A stretch of 64,000 nt of DNA from contig JAJDCZ010000024.1 in NCBI GenBank assembly GCA_029260555.1, positions 1 to 64,000 on the forward strand. Direction: 5' to 3'. The position numbers and the translations under genes were made by a program. Shown one piece after another: positions 45,478 to 54,404 of this stretch; position 1 is the stretch's first letter, and every line of letters begins with the position of its first letter. A model generated the notes under the pieces. That model was not told the origin of the DNA. It saw only the letters and a list, made by a program, of their open reading frames with translations, and did not search any database. Origin of the DNA: Phycisphaerales bacterium (lineage in GTDB: Bacteria; Planctomycetota; Phycisphaerae; Phycisphaerales; UBA1924).

Positions 45478-47170
45478 CGAGTTCCTTCTCAAAGCGCTGG
45501 TTGAAGAACAAGTTCTGACCAGTAGCCAGATTGAAAACGCCACCAGGCTTGCAGCGGAACAAAGCCTCTCAGTTCCCAATGCCCTGGTTTCAATGGGCAT
45601 GATCACTGCCAGGAGGATTTCGCTTTTTCGCGCATTGACCTGCGAGTGTGCGTACCTGGATCTGGCTCACTATGAGATCAATATCCTGAATGCAGGATTG
45701 ATGCCTAAGAATGATGCGCTCAGACACCGGGCTTTCCCTTTATTTTGCAATAATGGCATCACAACGGTCGGCATGTACGATCCGCTGGATCTGGATTCGG
45801 TTGACCAACTAAGAGCTCTTCTCGGAACCGAAATCGATGCAGTGATCTGTGAACCTGAAGCACTGGATTCACTGATCGACAGGGCATATTCGCTTTCGAC
45901 GCACCAGTCCAGCCAGACACAAACCAAGGTGATAACTGAGCAACTAACCAGTGGCGATGAGCCCATGGTCGCAGCTGTCAACCAGATTCTTCTTCAGGCA
46001 ATGGAAGATAACGCCTCGGATGTGCACATCAATCCAGATGAGCATGAGCTTCATTTGCGATTTCGTATTGATGGCACGCTTCAGAAACGACCCGGCCCCG
46101 GACTGGCAGCACACACCGGCATCGTGCAGAGACTCAAGGTCATGGCTCAACTTGATCTCACGCAAACCCGGCGACCTCAGGATGGCAAGTTCAGATTCAC
46201 CCATACGAACAAGCATGTTGACATCAGAATCAGCATTATCCCAACTGTCTGTGGCGAAAATGTAGTTATGCGCCTGCTTGCAGGCTGCTCCAAGCTTGGG
46301 TCGTTTGAAGATCTTGGCTTCAGCCCCGACATCACGCCGATCTTTGAGGAATGTTTCCGGCAGCCTCATGGCATGGTTCTGATCACAGGCCCCACAGGTT
46401 CAGGCAAAACCACCACGCTTTACTCGATGCTCAAGCAGATCAACAGCATTGATACCAACATTATCACCGTTGAAGACCCTGTTGAAATTCGTCTGCCTTT
46501 GATCCGCCAGGTACAGGTTCATGCAGAAATTGGCATGACCTTTGCCAATGCGCTGCGATCAATCCTGCGACAGGATCCTGATGTTGTGCTCATCGGCGAA
46601 GTGCGTGATGAAGAAACAGCCCGCATCGCTTTGCAAGCTGCCATGACAGGGCATTTGGTGCTCACCACATTGCACACAAACGACGCTCCGGGAGCCATTG
46701 CCAGGCTCCGAGATTTTAACTGTCCGTCATTTGCGATTAACTCCTCACTTTTGTGTGTGCTCGCCCAGCGTCTGGTCAAGCGCATTTGCGCATCTTGTCA
46801 AGCGAAAGACAAGCCTTCAGATGTCATGAAGAAAGCCTTTGGTCTGGAGGATAATAAGGACATGTTTGTCACTGGAAAAGGGTGTCAGAATTGTATGAAC
46901 ACGGGGTACAAGGGCCGCCTGGGCGTGTATGAACTCCTGCGCATGTCACCTGCAATCCGCGATGCCATCGATAACGAAGGTTCAACTGCCAAGGTCCGTG
47001 AAGCAGCTCTTGCTGATGGGATGATCCCCATGTGGAAGGACGGTCTAAACAAGGCAAAGCTGGGCATGACCACCCTCGATGAAATCGCTCGAGTGGTTGC
47101 AGTTCGGCTTGATGAAGATGGACAGGGCTTGCCAGCTGCTGATTCTATCGATTACAGGATGAGTGCATGA
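45470..47170 (+). CDS. gspE: Type II secretion / type IV pilus assembly ATPase (GspE/PilB)
   Basis: A 566-residue hexameric ATPase that powers pseudopilus or pilus growth. The N-terminal part (about 1-130) resembles the MshEN/GspE_N domain, with a partly degenerate second repeat (VPNALVSMGMITARR). The catalytic core has Walker A GPTGSGKT (307-314), an Asp box near 325-345, Walker B DPDVVLIGEVRDEETA and the His box TGHLVLTTLHTNDA. The zinc tetracysteine is Cys440, Cys443, Cys472 and Cys475, which separates GspE/PilB from retraction ATPases of the PilT type. GGGAGA precedes the ATG. It overlaps the GspF gene by 4 nt. Confidence 0.9.
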   Translation: MFDEFLLKALVEEQVLTSSQIENATRLAAEQSLSVPNALVSMGMITARRISLFRALTCECAYLDLAHYEINILNAGLMPKNDALRHRAFPLFCNNGITTVGMYDPLDLDSVDQLRALLGTEIDAVICEPEALDSLIDRAYSLSTHQSSQTQTKVITEQLTSGDEPMVAAVNQILLQAMEDNASDVHINPDEHELHLRFRIDGTLQKRPGPGLAAHTGIVQRLKVMAQLDLTQTRRPQDGKFRFTHTNKHVDIRISIIPTVCGENVVMRLLAGCSKLGSFEDLGFSPDITPIFEECFRQPHGMVLITGPTGSGKTTTLYSMLKQINSIDTNIITVEDPVEIRLPLIRQVQVHAEIGMTFANALRSILRQDPDVVLIGEVRDEETARIALQAAMTGHLVLTTLHTNDAPGAIARLRDFNCPSFAINSSLLCVLAQRLVKRICASCQAKDKPSDVMKKAFGLEDNKDMFVTGKGCQNCMNTGYKGRLGVYELLRMSPAIRDAIDNEGSTAKVREAALADGMIPMWKDGLNKAKLGMTTLDEIARVVAVRLDEDGQGLPAADSIDYRMSA

Positions 47171-48369
47171 GTGATATCAACTTCGACTATCGTGCTGTAG
47201 ACAATAACGGCTCAATACTGGCTGGTGTTATCAATGCTCCAGACAAGATCGAAGCATTTCGAAAGGTTACTGCGCTTGGCTTGACGCCGCTGAAAATAAA
47301 ACCTAATCGCAAACAGCGCGCAAAGCGAGGCAAGAAAATTAAACGCGGTGACATCGCGCATTTCACCTACCAACTCGGCGTGCTTATGGCTGCCAGGATA
47401 CCCATTTCCGACGGACTGATCAGTATCGCTGAACAGGAAACCAACCCGAGGCTCAAAACCATCATCTATGACATCGCAACACGCATCGAATCTGGCGAAG
47501 GAATCTCCCAAGCCATGGCTGTCCATACCGATGTCTTTGGCGGTGTTTATGTCGAGACGGTGCATGCGGCTGAGCAAACCGGCAACACAATCAAAGTACT
47601 CGAACACCTGTCAGAAATGCTCGAACGCGAGCAGGAAAGTTCATCTCAGGTGCGAGGGGCACTGATGTATCCCGCCTGCGTCACTCTGGTCCTCCTATTT
47701 GCAGTCTCTTTCCTGCTTATATTTGTGGTTCCAAGATTCGCAACCATGTTTGCAGAGCGAGGTGTCGAACTTCCCATGCTGACCCAGATAATCGTACTTC
47801 TGGGTACAAGTGCCAAGAACTACTGGTGGTTAGAGATCCCCGCAGCAGCCGGAATTTTTTTCGGATTTCGAGCACTCAAACAAACGCCTCAAGGCAAAGC
47901 ATTGCTTGATCGTTTCCTGCACAAAATCCCAGTATTGCGCCAGATTCTTATTGGAGCAGCAATCGGGAGATTTACACGCATCCTGGGCTTATGCCTGAGT
48001 TCTGGCTTAAATCTAATTGATGCACTGGAAATGGCGGGGCGTGCATCGGGGAGGCCTCTGCTGATGGTTGATGCCCAAATGCTGGTTCAACAGGTGCGCA
48101 GCGGCGGGCGACTCAAAGACATCCTTAATGACTCGACCTACATCACGCCCTTTGCCCGGAGAATGATAGGCGCTGGCGAAGAATCTGCAGAGCTGCCCAA
48201 GATGTGCGAAGTGGTTTCAAAGCACTATGACCGTGAAGTACGCCAACTTACTAAGAATATCGGAACCATTATTGAACCGGTTATGGTTGTAATGATTGCA
48301 ATGGTTGTATTGGTCATAGCTTTGTCTATATTCCTGCCCATGTGGAATATGATGAGTTTGATGAAATAG
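47167..48369 (+). CDS. gspF: Inner-membrane platform protein (GspF/PilC)
   Basis: A 400-residue polytopic protein that forms the base of the pseudopilus assembly machine. The short N-terminal motif YRAVDNNGSILAGVINA is typical. Two T2SSF cytoplasmic domains (about 60-180 and 265-380) flank hydrophobic helices at about 160-190, 215-235 and a C-terminal TM (VMVVMIAMVVLVIALSIFLP). Conserved GEESAELPKM and FARRMIGAGEE blocks lie in the second domain. Start overlaps gspE by 4 nt (ATGA). Next gene is 77 nt downstream. Confidence 0.9.
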   Translation: MSDINFDYRAVDNNGSILAGVINAPDKIEAFRKVTALGLTPLKIKPNRKQRAKRGKKIKRGDIAHFTYQLGVLMAARIPISDGLISIAEQETNPRLKTIIYDIATRIESGEGISQAMAVHTDVFGGVYVETVHAAEQTGNTIKVLEHLSEMLEREQESSSQVRGALMYPACVTLVLLFAVSFLLIFVVPRFATMFAERGVELPMLTQIIVLLGTSAKNYWWLEIPAAAGIFFGFRALKQTPQGKALLDRFLHKIPVLRQILIGAAIGRFTRILGLCLSSGLNLIDALEMAGRASGRPLLMVDAQMLVQQVRSGGRLKDILNDSTYITPFARRMIGAGEESAELPKMCEVVSKHYDREVRQLTKNIGTIIEPVMVVMIAMVVLVIALSIFLPMWNMMSLMK

Positions 48370-48446
48370 CCCCCGATACTAGTGTGAATATACGCTTTGT
48401 AATAGTATATCAGTGGGTAGAGTTTCACAAACAAAGGATTTCAGAA

Positions 48447-48935
48447 ATGAACAACTCAGTTACTTATAAGCATCACAAAGGTTTTACACTCATCGAGCTG
48501 ATTGCGGTGATCGTGGTTCTGGCTATACTCTCAGCTGTAGCGGTGCCAAAGTATTTTGACTACGCCGACCAGGCCAAGACCGCTGCACTGCAGGGCTCAC
48601 TGGGAGGTATCAGGAGTGCCATCTCCAGCTACTACGCTGACCAGTCTATTACTGGCAAAGCCAAATACCCAACCAGGCGGGAACTGGATAAAGTTGGCAC
48701 TGTGATGCAACAAGAACTCCCGAAAAATCCCTACAACAACAAGAATACAGTTAAAAAAATCACTGACCCTGCAAGTGCCAGAGCACGCAAAGCAGATGGC
48801 AGCACTGGCTGGGCATATTTCTTCGATAATAAATCCACTCCTCCCGTGGCAATATTCTGGGCCAACAGCACCGACAAGACAACCGCAACTGGTGGGAGGT
48901 CTGGTAACACCATATTGAGAGCCAACAAGTTGTGA
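48447..48935 (+). CDS. Major pseudopilin-like protein (GspG type)
   Basis: A 162-residue prepilin. A 12-residue basic leader ends in Gly before FTLIELIAVIVVLAILSAVA, with Glu5 and the VPKYFDYADQAKT continuation characteristic of GspG/pilin proteins. The C-terminal half is globular and Lys-rich, and ends near DKTTATGGRSG. AAAGGA upstream of ATG 48447 supports this start; a longer in-frame start at 48342 is inside gspF and was rejected. As in GspG it should be cleaved by a prepilin peptidase, which is not encoded here. Confidence 0.8.
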   Translation: MNNSVTYKHHKGFTLIELIAVIVVLAILSAVAVPKYFDYADQAKTAALQGSLGGIRSAISSYYADQSITGKAKYPTRRELDKVGTVMQQELPKNPYNNKNTVKKITDPASARARKADGSTGWAYFFDNKSTPPVAIFWANSTDKTTATGGRSGNTILRANKL

Positions 48936-49534
48936 TCTCAAGGCCGACTGCCATGTATCATAACAGATTCGTTCATGGCCATGGTTGTCCTCGGGCAGCC
49001 ATGGCCTGCTACGCAGGCTTTACTATGGTCGAATTGATTACCGTTATTGTCATCTCTTCAATTATTGCAATCACAGCTATTCCAGCAATCTCTGCGATCT
49101 CTCGTGCCAATCTCAAAGCCGCATCAAAGGATATTGCAAGTCAGATTGAACTCGCCCATGAGTATGCCATTGCTACGAACACCTGGGCAGGACTGGATCT
49201 TCAAACAAGCACCGGAAAACTCTCGCTACGCATCGCAGATCAGAATGGATCAAATACAGTTTCCATGCCCGATCCGCTTGGCGTAGCCCGCCCAGATGTC
49301 TTTGTACCCGGTAGATATCCGGGTATCACAATCAGCGCTTTGCAAAATGGCAAACCCGGCAGCACATGGACAGCAATATGGTTTTCCTATAAAGGCGTTC
49401 CGTTTGCTGGAACCTACACCGGCCCGGATGTCTCCAGCGGCGAGTTTGCAAATGATGCAGTCGTCTCGGTATCCAGCACCAGCCAGCAGGCCTCCATCAC
49501 AATCTCTCGGGAAACGGGAGCCGTACTGCGATGA
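48932..49534 (+). CDS. Minor pseudopilin-like protein (GspH type)
   Basis: A 200-residue pilin-like protein. The processing site is in GFTMVELITVIVISSIIAITA (Glu5 present). After the helix, ASKDIASQIELAHEYAIATN resembles GspH/FimT, with a small beta domain behind it. The GTG start overlaps the stop of the GspG-like gene; because that gives a leader of about 29 residues, the internal ATG at 49001 (leader MACYAG) is also possible. The C-terminus overlaps the next gene by 4 nt. Confidence 0.72.
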   Translation: MISRPTAMYHNRFVHGHGCPRAAMACYAGFTMVELITVIVISSIIAITAIPAISAISRANLKAASKDIASQIELAHEYAIATNTWAGLDLQTSTGKLSLRIADQNGSNTVSMPDPLGVARPDVFVPGRYPGITISALQNGKPGSTWTAIWFSYKGVPFAGTYTGPDVSSGEFANDAVVSVSSTSQQASITISRETGAVLR

Positions 49535-50460
49535 ATATGTGGCATCGAAAACTGCGATCGTTTTCACTCCCAGAAGTAATCACCGTGATTGTGGTGATTG
49601 CTGCGCTCGTACCACCAACACTTGGCATCATAAACAACAGCGTTGTCCATCGCAGAGAAGCTCTCCAGTTTGACATGGCTCGACGGTATCTGTCTTCTGT
49701 ACTTGAAACCGTGCTTGCAGATGTTTACAGCAGCGACAGCGGCCTGGGCATGAACGCAGTTGTACAGGCAAACTATTCCGGCACACTCAGCAAGCGATTG
49801 GCTGGTATAGACACCTACTACCAGGGACTTGGGGTTTCATATTCGCTCACTGTCAGTTCACCTGTCACGAAAGATGGCACTCCCGGCAATGTTGCAGATA
49901 ACAACTATCGTTATATTACAGTAATTGTCTCATGGATACCTGCGGGAGGATCTCAATCTCGTCAGCTCTCTGCATCGGTACTTGCCGCACAATTTCCCAC
50001 TGGAATCACTGCCACCCCAGACCCCGCTGGCTACACCACGGTGATGGAGCTCAACGGAACAGATGGTTATATTTGGCGTCGCTATGGTTGGGCTGCAGGT
50101 CCAAATAATGAGCTTGTCTATACAATGCAACCTCGACGATGGCTGTTCTTCTACCCATTAACAATTCCGCAACCAGCCCAAAGTACACATATAGGCATAA
50201 CAATTAAACCTTATGGACAAGGCTCGTTACCACCCGGTATTTCTTCATATAGCTTGTATTACTATTTTTACAATTTTCAAGAAAGACGCTTGCGATTTGC
50301 AAGGATTCAAATACCTGTATCCAAAAATAAGTGGTCTACAAAATGGATTGATGTTGGCTCACCAGGTGGTAAGAGTTTGGTTGGGTTTTACTGGGCTAAT
50401 AATATTTCACCATCAAATGATATAGGGATTGCTATTGGCAAGCTTCAAGTAGCCCGATAG
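49531..50460 (+). CDS. Pilin-like protein of the secretion cluster (GspI position)
   Basis: A 309-residue protein with a pilin-like N-terminus: FSLPEVITVIVVIAALVPPTL. Glu5 is kept, but the residue before the cleavage Phe is Ser, not Gly, so processing may differ. The start ATG overlaps the stop of the preceding gene. The C-terminal ~150 residues (aromatic, KYGQ/WNN-rich) are not recognised and the DNA from about 50150 to 50470 is clearly AT-richer than its neighbours. Position in the cluster is that of GspI, but the protein is about twice the usual length. Confidence 0.62.
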   Translation: MNMWHRKLRSFSLPEVITVIVVIAALVPPTLGIINNSVVHRREALQFDMARRYLSSVLETVLADVYSSDSGLGMNAVVQANYSGTLSKRLAGIDTYYQGLGVSYSLTVSSPVTKDGTPGNVADNNYRYITVIVSWIPAGGSQSRQLSASVLAAQFPTGITATPDPAGYTTVMELNGTDGYIWRRYGWAAGPNNELVYTMQPRRWLFFYPLTIPQPAQSTHIGITIKPYGQGSLPPGISSYSLYYYFYNFQERRLRFARIQIPVSKNKWSTKWIDVGSPGGKSLVGFYWANNISPSNDIGIAIGKLQVAR

Positions 50461-50468
50461 AAATAATA

Positions 50469-51014
50469 GTGTTCACTGACAATACAATTCGACACAATTC
50501 ACATCAAGGACGTTGTCGTGGGTTCACACTCATTGAAACAGCCTCTGTTATTTTTATCCTTGCCATACTTGGTACTTTCACTTCAGAGTTGCTCGTCCAG
50601 GCTGCTGATGCGTTTGCCGATGCTGATTTGAAAGACCAAAATCGGCAACAACTCAACCAGACGCTTGACCGCATCGTGTATGAGTTTACAAACATGCCAG
50701 CAAACGCCAGTTTTACACCTGACATCTCAAGTACGCAGGCTCATGCAATTACCTTTGGAAACAATGTAACCATCATGCTTTCTGGCACCTCTGTGGTCTA
50801 CAGCACCGGTGTATCTCTGACATCGCCACTCATTCAGAGCGTCGATGTCTTTGAGCTTGTATATCTGGACGATAAAGGCGACACGCTAAATCCAGCTGAC
50901 ACAAATACACCATCAAAGACCCGGCGAATTGCGATTCGACTCTCTAAAAATCAGGTGGAACTTCGTGCCATGGTTACGCCTCGCGTCAGCTTTGCATGGA
51001 GGTACGGGCCGTGA
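50469..51014 (+). CDS. Minor pseudopilin-like protein (GspJ type)
   Basis: A 181-residue pilin-like protein. A 17-residue leader ends in RG before FTLIETASVIFILAILGTFTSEL, with Glu5 present. The following QLNQTLDRIVYEFTNMPANA resembles the helical linker of GspJ-like pseudopilins. A GTG serves as start here; the leader is basic. It overlaps the next gene by 4 nt (GTGA). Assignment to the J position rests on sequence style and gene order. Confidence 0.65.
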   Translation: MFTDNTIRHNSHQGRCRGFTLIETASVIFILAILGTFTSELLVQAADAFADADLKDQNRQQLNQTLDRIVYEFTNMPANASFTPDISSTQAHAITFGNNVTIMLSGTSVVYSTGVSLTSPLIQSVDVFELVYLDDKGDTLNPADTNTPSKTRRIAIRLSKNQVELRAMVTPRVSFAWRYGP

Positions 51015-51400
51015 CACACACCTGTAAGAAAATCAAGAAACAGCATTCAGCTCGCCGAGGCGCAGCACTAGCAGTCATTGTGTTGATCCTGGCAGCTATC
51101 AACATCGTCGTCATAGGCGTGCTGGTCACAGATGGTAATGCCAGCCAGACGAACGCTTTGCATTCTCAGTCAATCCGTGCCAAATATGCCACGGAATCTG
51201 CGGTGTGCGCTGCCGCTTTAGAGACAATTAATACATCAACTATTATCGGAAGCAACATATCACTTCCCAACGGTGAATCTTACATCGTTGATACGATAAC
51301 CAACCCCACATCCCCGGGGGCTACAACCATGCAAATTGCCGTCACCACAACATTTGCAAGCCTTTCACAGCAACTCTCAGCCACGACGACCAATCAATAA
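51011..51400 (+). CDS. Short GspK/PilX-like protein
   Basis: A 129-residue protein starting at GTG 51011, which has GGAGG 8 nt before it. The N-terminus RRGAALAVIVLILAAINIVVIGVL looks like the GspK/PilX class, with a Gly before the hydrophobic helix and no Glu5. True GspK proteins are much longer (about 300 residues), so this one is cut down to little more than the helix and a small beta tail with Thr-rich ends. Very likely translated with the GspJ-like gene. Confidence 0.6.
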   Translation: MTHTCKKIKKQHSARRGAALAVIVLILAAINIVVIGVLVTDGNASQTNALHSQSIRAKYATESAVCAAALETINTSTIIGSNISLPNGESYIVDTITNPTSPGATTMQIAVTTTFASLSQQLSATTTNQ

Positions 51401-51518
51401 ACAAAGTCACAGGTATCTCGCTCAGGTACTCCCAAGATCGCCCCCTATCAAGCCGATAGCAACTCTGCATAGTGCGCTATCCAGACCCGCCTGCGATATT
51501 TATTCAGAAAGCCAAGCC

Positions 51519-53189
51519 TTGTCAGCAAAGCAAGTCATCTTCGAGATCACACCCACCCGGCTTACACTGGCTGTAGTGCGGAACTCTTCAATTGAGCCTC
51601 TGGAGTCCATCGCGCTTGATTCAGAGTTGGCTGAAACCGATTGGCAGAGCTGCTTTGATCACATCGCTTCACAGATCGGTGTGTGGTCCGATCACCACAA
51701 GCTCAGTGGCGCATCAGCCAAGGTTCTTTTCTGGCGAAGTCAGACGCGATCCAAGATCATCTCTCTGCCCGCTGGCACATCTACCCGCCAGGCACACAGC
51801 GCCATGGCGTTGTCTCTGATCGAGTCCGAAAACAATACACTCGACAACCTTCCGCATGCCATCTTCACTCTACCCAGTAGCTCAAAGAGTAGCGAAAAGA
51901 AAAAGCAGACCGGCAAGGTTCATATCCTCGGCTGCGTCGAAGATGAACAATCCATGCAGCTTGTCGCCAACGCTATTCAAAACGCAGGCATGACACTCTC
52001 TGCCATACTCCCAGCATGTAGCGTTGCAACAGTGCAAACGATCCAAAGAACGCTTGAACTGGCGCATGGTCATCAGCCAGTCCTCTTGCTTCGTACTGAT
52101 GATCATGAAAGCACGCTCGTCGGTGCCTGCAACAATCAGATTCTATTTATTCGTCAGATCCGTACCGGAATGGCTCAGTTCATTTCAGCCTGGCTTCGTC
52201 CGATTTCACGGAAAGGTCCTGACGAGTCTGAACTTCGACTCACCGAACAACAGGCATCTGAACTCTTCATGACCCAGGGCATTCCCTCGCCAGATCTGGA
52301 AATCCCGCAATATCAAATCACAGGCAGAGATCTTCTGCCTTCCATGCAACCCATCATCCAGAAACTCTCTGTTGAAATTAAGCAGACCGCCCGGTTTGGT
52401 TTTGAGACTCATCAGCGTGATGCTGTCAAGTTGTACCTGGCTGGTCCGGGAGGCAATATCCCACGCATGGGCGAAGTTCTGAGTGCCCATCTGGATATCC
52501 CGTGTGGCCAAAATGATTCTCAAGCCAGCAATGACAGTCTCCTTGCTTCAGCTTTGAAGGTGAATGCAAAGCCCATTGACCTCTCACCACAAACAGTGTG
52601 CAGCCTGCGGACCCTTCAAGGCTCACAAAAAGCACTCTGGATTGGCGTGGCTGCTGCTTTTGCTCTGATCATGGCAGATGGCCTGGTCGCGCGCCATAAC
52701 ATTCAGCAGTCCAAAGATCAGCTTCAACAACTCGATACCTCGTTCAAATCTACTCAGGTTTCTCAATCACAGCTTGATCTATGCAACATTCTGAGTACAA
52801 CACTGGCGATGGCTGACCAAAATCTGGCTGATGCTTTTAAAGCGGATGCCCCTTGGCCTTTCGTGCTCGATTTTATCGCAAAAACTACACCTGCCAACAT
52901 CAGGCTCACCAATATCACGCTTGAGCAGGACAAAAAACTGCCCATCGCCAAGCTTCATGGAATGGTCCTTGCTGACAAACCTGAAATTGGTGCCCAGGCT
53001 ATCAAAGCCTATCTGGACCAACTTAATGCATCGCCCATTCTTAACAATGGCAAGCTCGGCACAACCCAGAGGCTCCAGTACAATGGCAAGGAAGCCCAAC
53101 AGTTCAGCCTTGCTTTTAGTGTTATGCCGATGTCAAGCATCAAGCTGTTTGCTAATCAGCAGGTCGCAGCTGTGGAGGATGGCAAGTGA
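51519..53189 (+). CDS. Fused PilM/PilN-like (GspL-type) assembly protein
   Basis: About 556 residues if the TTG at 51519 is the start; the first Met frame begins at 51336 and would overlap the preceding gene by 65 nt. Residues about 1-370 form an actin-like PilM/GspL cytoplasmic domain (VIFEITPTRLTLAVV, VKLYLAGPGGNIPRMGEVL). One TM helix (KALWIGVAAAFALIMADGLV, about 380-395) is followed by a coiled coil and a ferredoxin-like PilN periplasmic part (ANIRLTNITLEQDKKLPIAKLHG). In most pilus systems these are two proteins. The exact start is uncertain. Confidence 0.68.
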   Translation: MSAKQVIFEITPTRLTLAVVRNSSIEPLESIALDSELAETDWQSCFDHIASQIGVWSDHHKLSGASAKVLFWRSQTRSKIISLPAGTSTRQAHSAMALSLIESENNTLDNLPHAIFTLPSSSKSSEKKKQTGKVHILGCVEDEQSMQLVANAIQNAGMTLSAILPACSVATVQTIQRTLELAHGHQPVLLLRTDDHESTLVGACNNQILFIRQIRTGMAQFISAWLRPISRKGPDESELRLTEQQASELFMTQGIPSPDLEIPQYQITGRDLLPSMQPIIQKLSVEIKQTARFGFETHQRDAVKLYLAGPGGNIPRMGEVLSAHLDIPCGQNDSQASNDSLLASALKVNAKPIDLSPQTVCSLRTLQGSQKALWIGVAAAFALIMADGLVARHNIQQSKDQLQQLDTSFKSTQVSQSQLDLCNILSTTLAMADQNLADAFKADAPWPFVLDFIAKTTPANIRLTNITLEQDKKLPIAKLHGMVLADKPEIGAQAIKAYLDQLNASPILNNGKLGTTQRLQYNGKEAQQFSLAFSVMPMSSIKLFANQQVAAVEDGK

Positions 53190-53806
53190 ACACTGAACAA
53201 CGCAATAAAATCATCGCTCAGACTGTTGTTGCTCTTTCGGTCATCGTAGGAGGCTATTCGCTTTTTACAGATCCTGCTCGAAAGACGCTCGCACAAGTTC
53301 AAGCGGAGCTTCAAAATACCCGGAACACCATCTTGGAAGTCGAAACTGTACACGCCAGCACACCCGACATCCAAAAAGCAATCATACAGCTCAAAGAACT
53401 TTCTTCACAGGTGAACGAAAACGGAAGGGTTGCCCGAGATCGCGGCTCCATGTTCGCAGCCCTGACCACCATAGCAGCTCAACACAATATCATCGTTGAG
53501 CAGATCGAACCTGTCGAGTCTGCCGATCAGCCTGCCAATGTGCCCAGCGATAATGAGCCTCAGATCGATGCGCTTTATCAGGGTTATCGAATCAACATCA
53601 TCGGGCAGTATCCCGAGGTGGTTGCGTTTGTGCGATCGCTTCAACGCGACCTTGGCTATACCATTGTGCGCTCGGTTCGTCTTACTCCAACATATTCCAA
53701 GGATTCCCCCACGGTTCGTGCGGATATCGAAACTGTGCACCACGCCTTTGACATCCCGCAAGCGTTGTTCCGCTCCACCGCCCTTGATGATGGAGACACC
53801 CCTTGA
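53186..53806 (+). CDS. PilO/GspM-like assembly protein
   Basis: A 206-residue inner-membrane protein: TM helix near residues 10-28 (AQTVVALSVIVGGYSLF), a coiled coil (about 30-80) and a ferredoxin-like periplasmic domain (GYRINIIGQYPEVVAFVRSL), as in PilO/GspM. It would pair with the PilN-like part of the upstream protein. Its start overlaps the upstream stop by 4 nt, and its TGA shares one base with the ATG of the last gene, so the group is one translational unit. Confidence 0.72.
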   Translation: MNTEQRNKIIAQTVVALSVIVGGYSLFTDPARKTLAQVQAELQNTRNTILEVETVHASTPDIQKAIIQLKELSSQVNENGRVARDRGSMFAALTTIAAQHNIIVEQIEPVESADQPANVPSDNEPQIDALYQGYRINIIGQYPEVVAFVRSLQRDLGYTIVRSVRLTPTYSKDSPTVRADIETVHHAFDIPQALFRSTALDDGDTP

Positions 53807-54336
53807 TGCGCAGCTTCAACTCGGCCAATGCCAGATTCATTGCCATCGCTGCCATCCCGCTGATCATAGTGCAGGCCACGCGCAGCATGTCAAAGTACAG
53901 TATTGCCACCTCCTCAGCCAACTCGATTCAAGCTCCGGCTGATAGCACCCAGTCACCCGCCAACCCGATTATGAAATGCAAAACCATCTCAGCCCAGGAG
54001 CAGGAGTTGTATCAATGGCTCTCAGTCAGGTTTGATGAGATGCCTTCTACTTCGCCTATGGATGGTGCAAAGATCATTGTAAAAACCCCAGCCCCGCCCA
54101 TCGACAACCAGATCCGTATCACCGGGCCGACTGATCAAACAATGCCTGTACCCACTTTCAAACTCAAAGCCGTGATGGGTGGAACATCAAAGCTGGCTGT
54201 AATCAATGGCAAAATCTATCGCATCGGAGAAGATGTCGCTCCCGGCTGGACTCTTGTAGCTATCGAATCTGACCCGCCTGCGGTACGAATTTCGACAATC
54301 GAGGGTCAGGAAGTCCGCATCCGACTCCAACGATGA
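53806..54336 (+). CDS. GspC/PilP-like protein
   Basis: A 176-residue protein. One N-terminal hydrophobic helix (about residues 11-27) is followed by a linker rich in Ser and Pro and a C-terminal beta domain (FKLKAVMGGTSKLAVINGKIYRIGEDVAPGWTLVAIE) that resembles the HR domain of GspC or PilP, which meets the secretin. ATG 53806 overlaps the previous stop by one base; TTG at 53803 is less likely. It is the last gene of the cluster, and no secretin follows. Confidence 0.62.
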   Translation: MRSFNSANARFIAIAAIPLIIVQATRSMSKYSIATSSANSIQAPADSTQSPANPIMKCKTISAQEQELYQWLSVRFDEMPSTSPMDGAKIIVKTPAPPIDNQIRITGPTDQTMPVPTFKLKAVMGGTSKLAVINGKIYRIGEDVAPGWTLVAIESDPPAVRISTIEGQEVRIRLQR

Positions 54337-54404
54337 GCTGATTCCAAAACTCGTGTACACTGCATAGCTGATCTCTTATTGCCTAATGCATCAGGAGCAA
54401 CACC

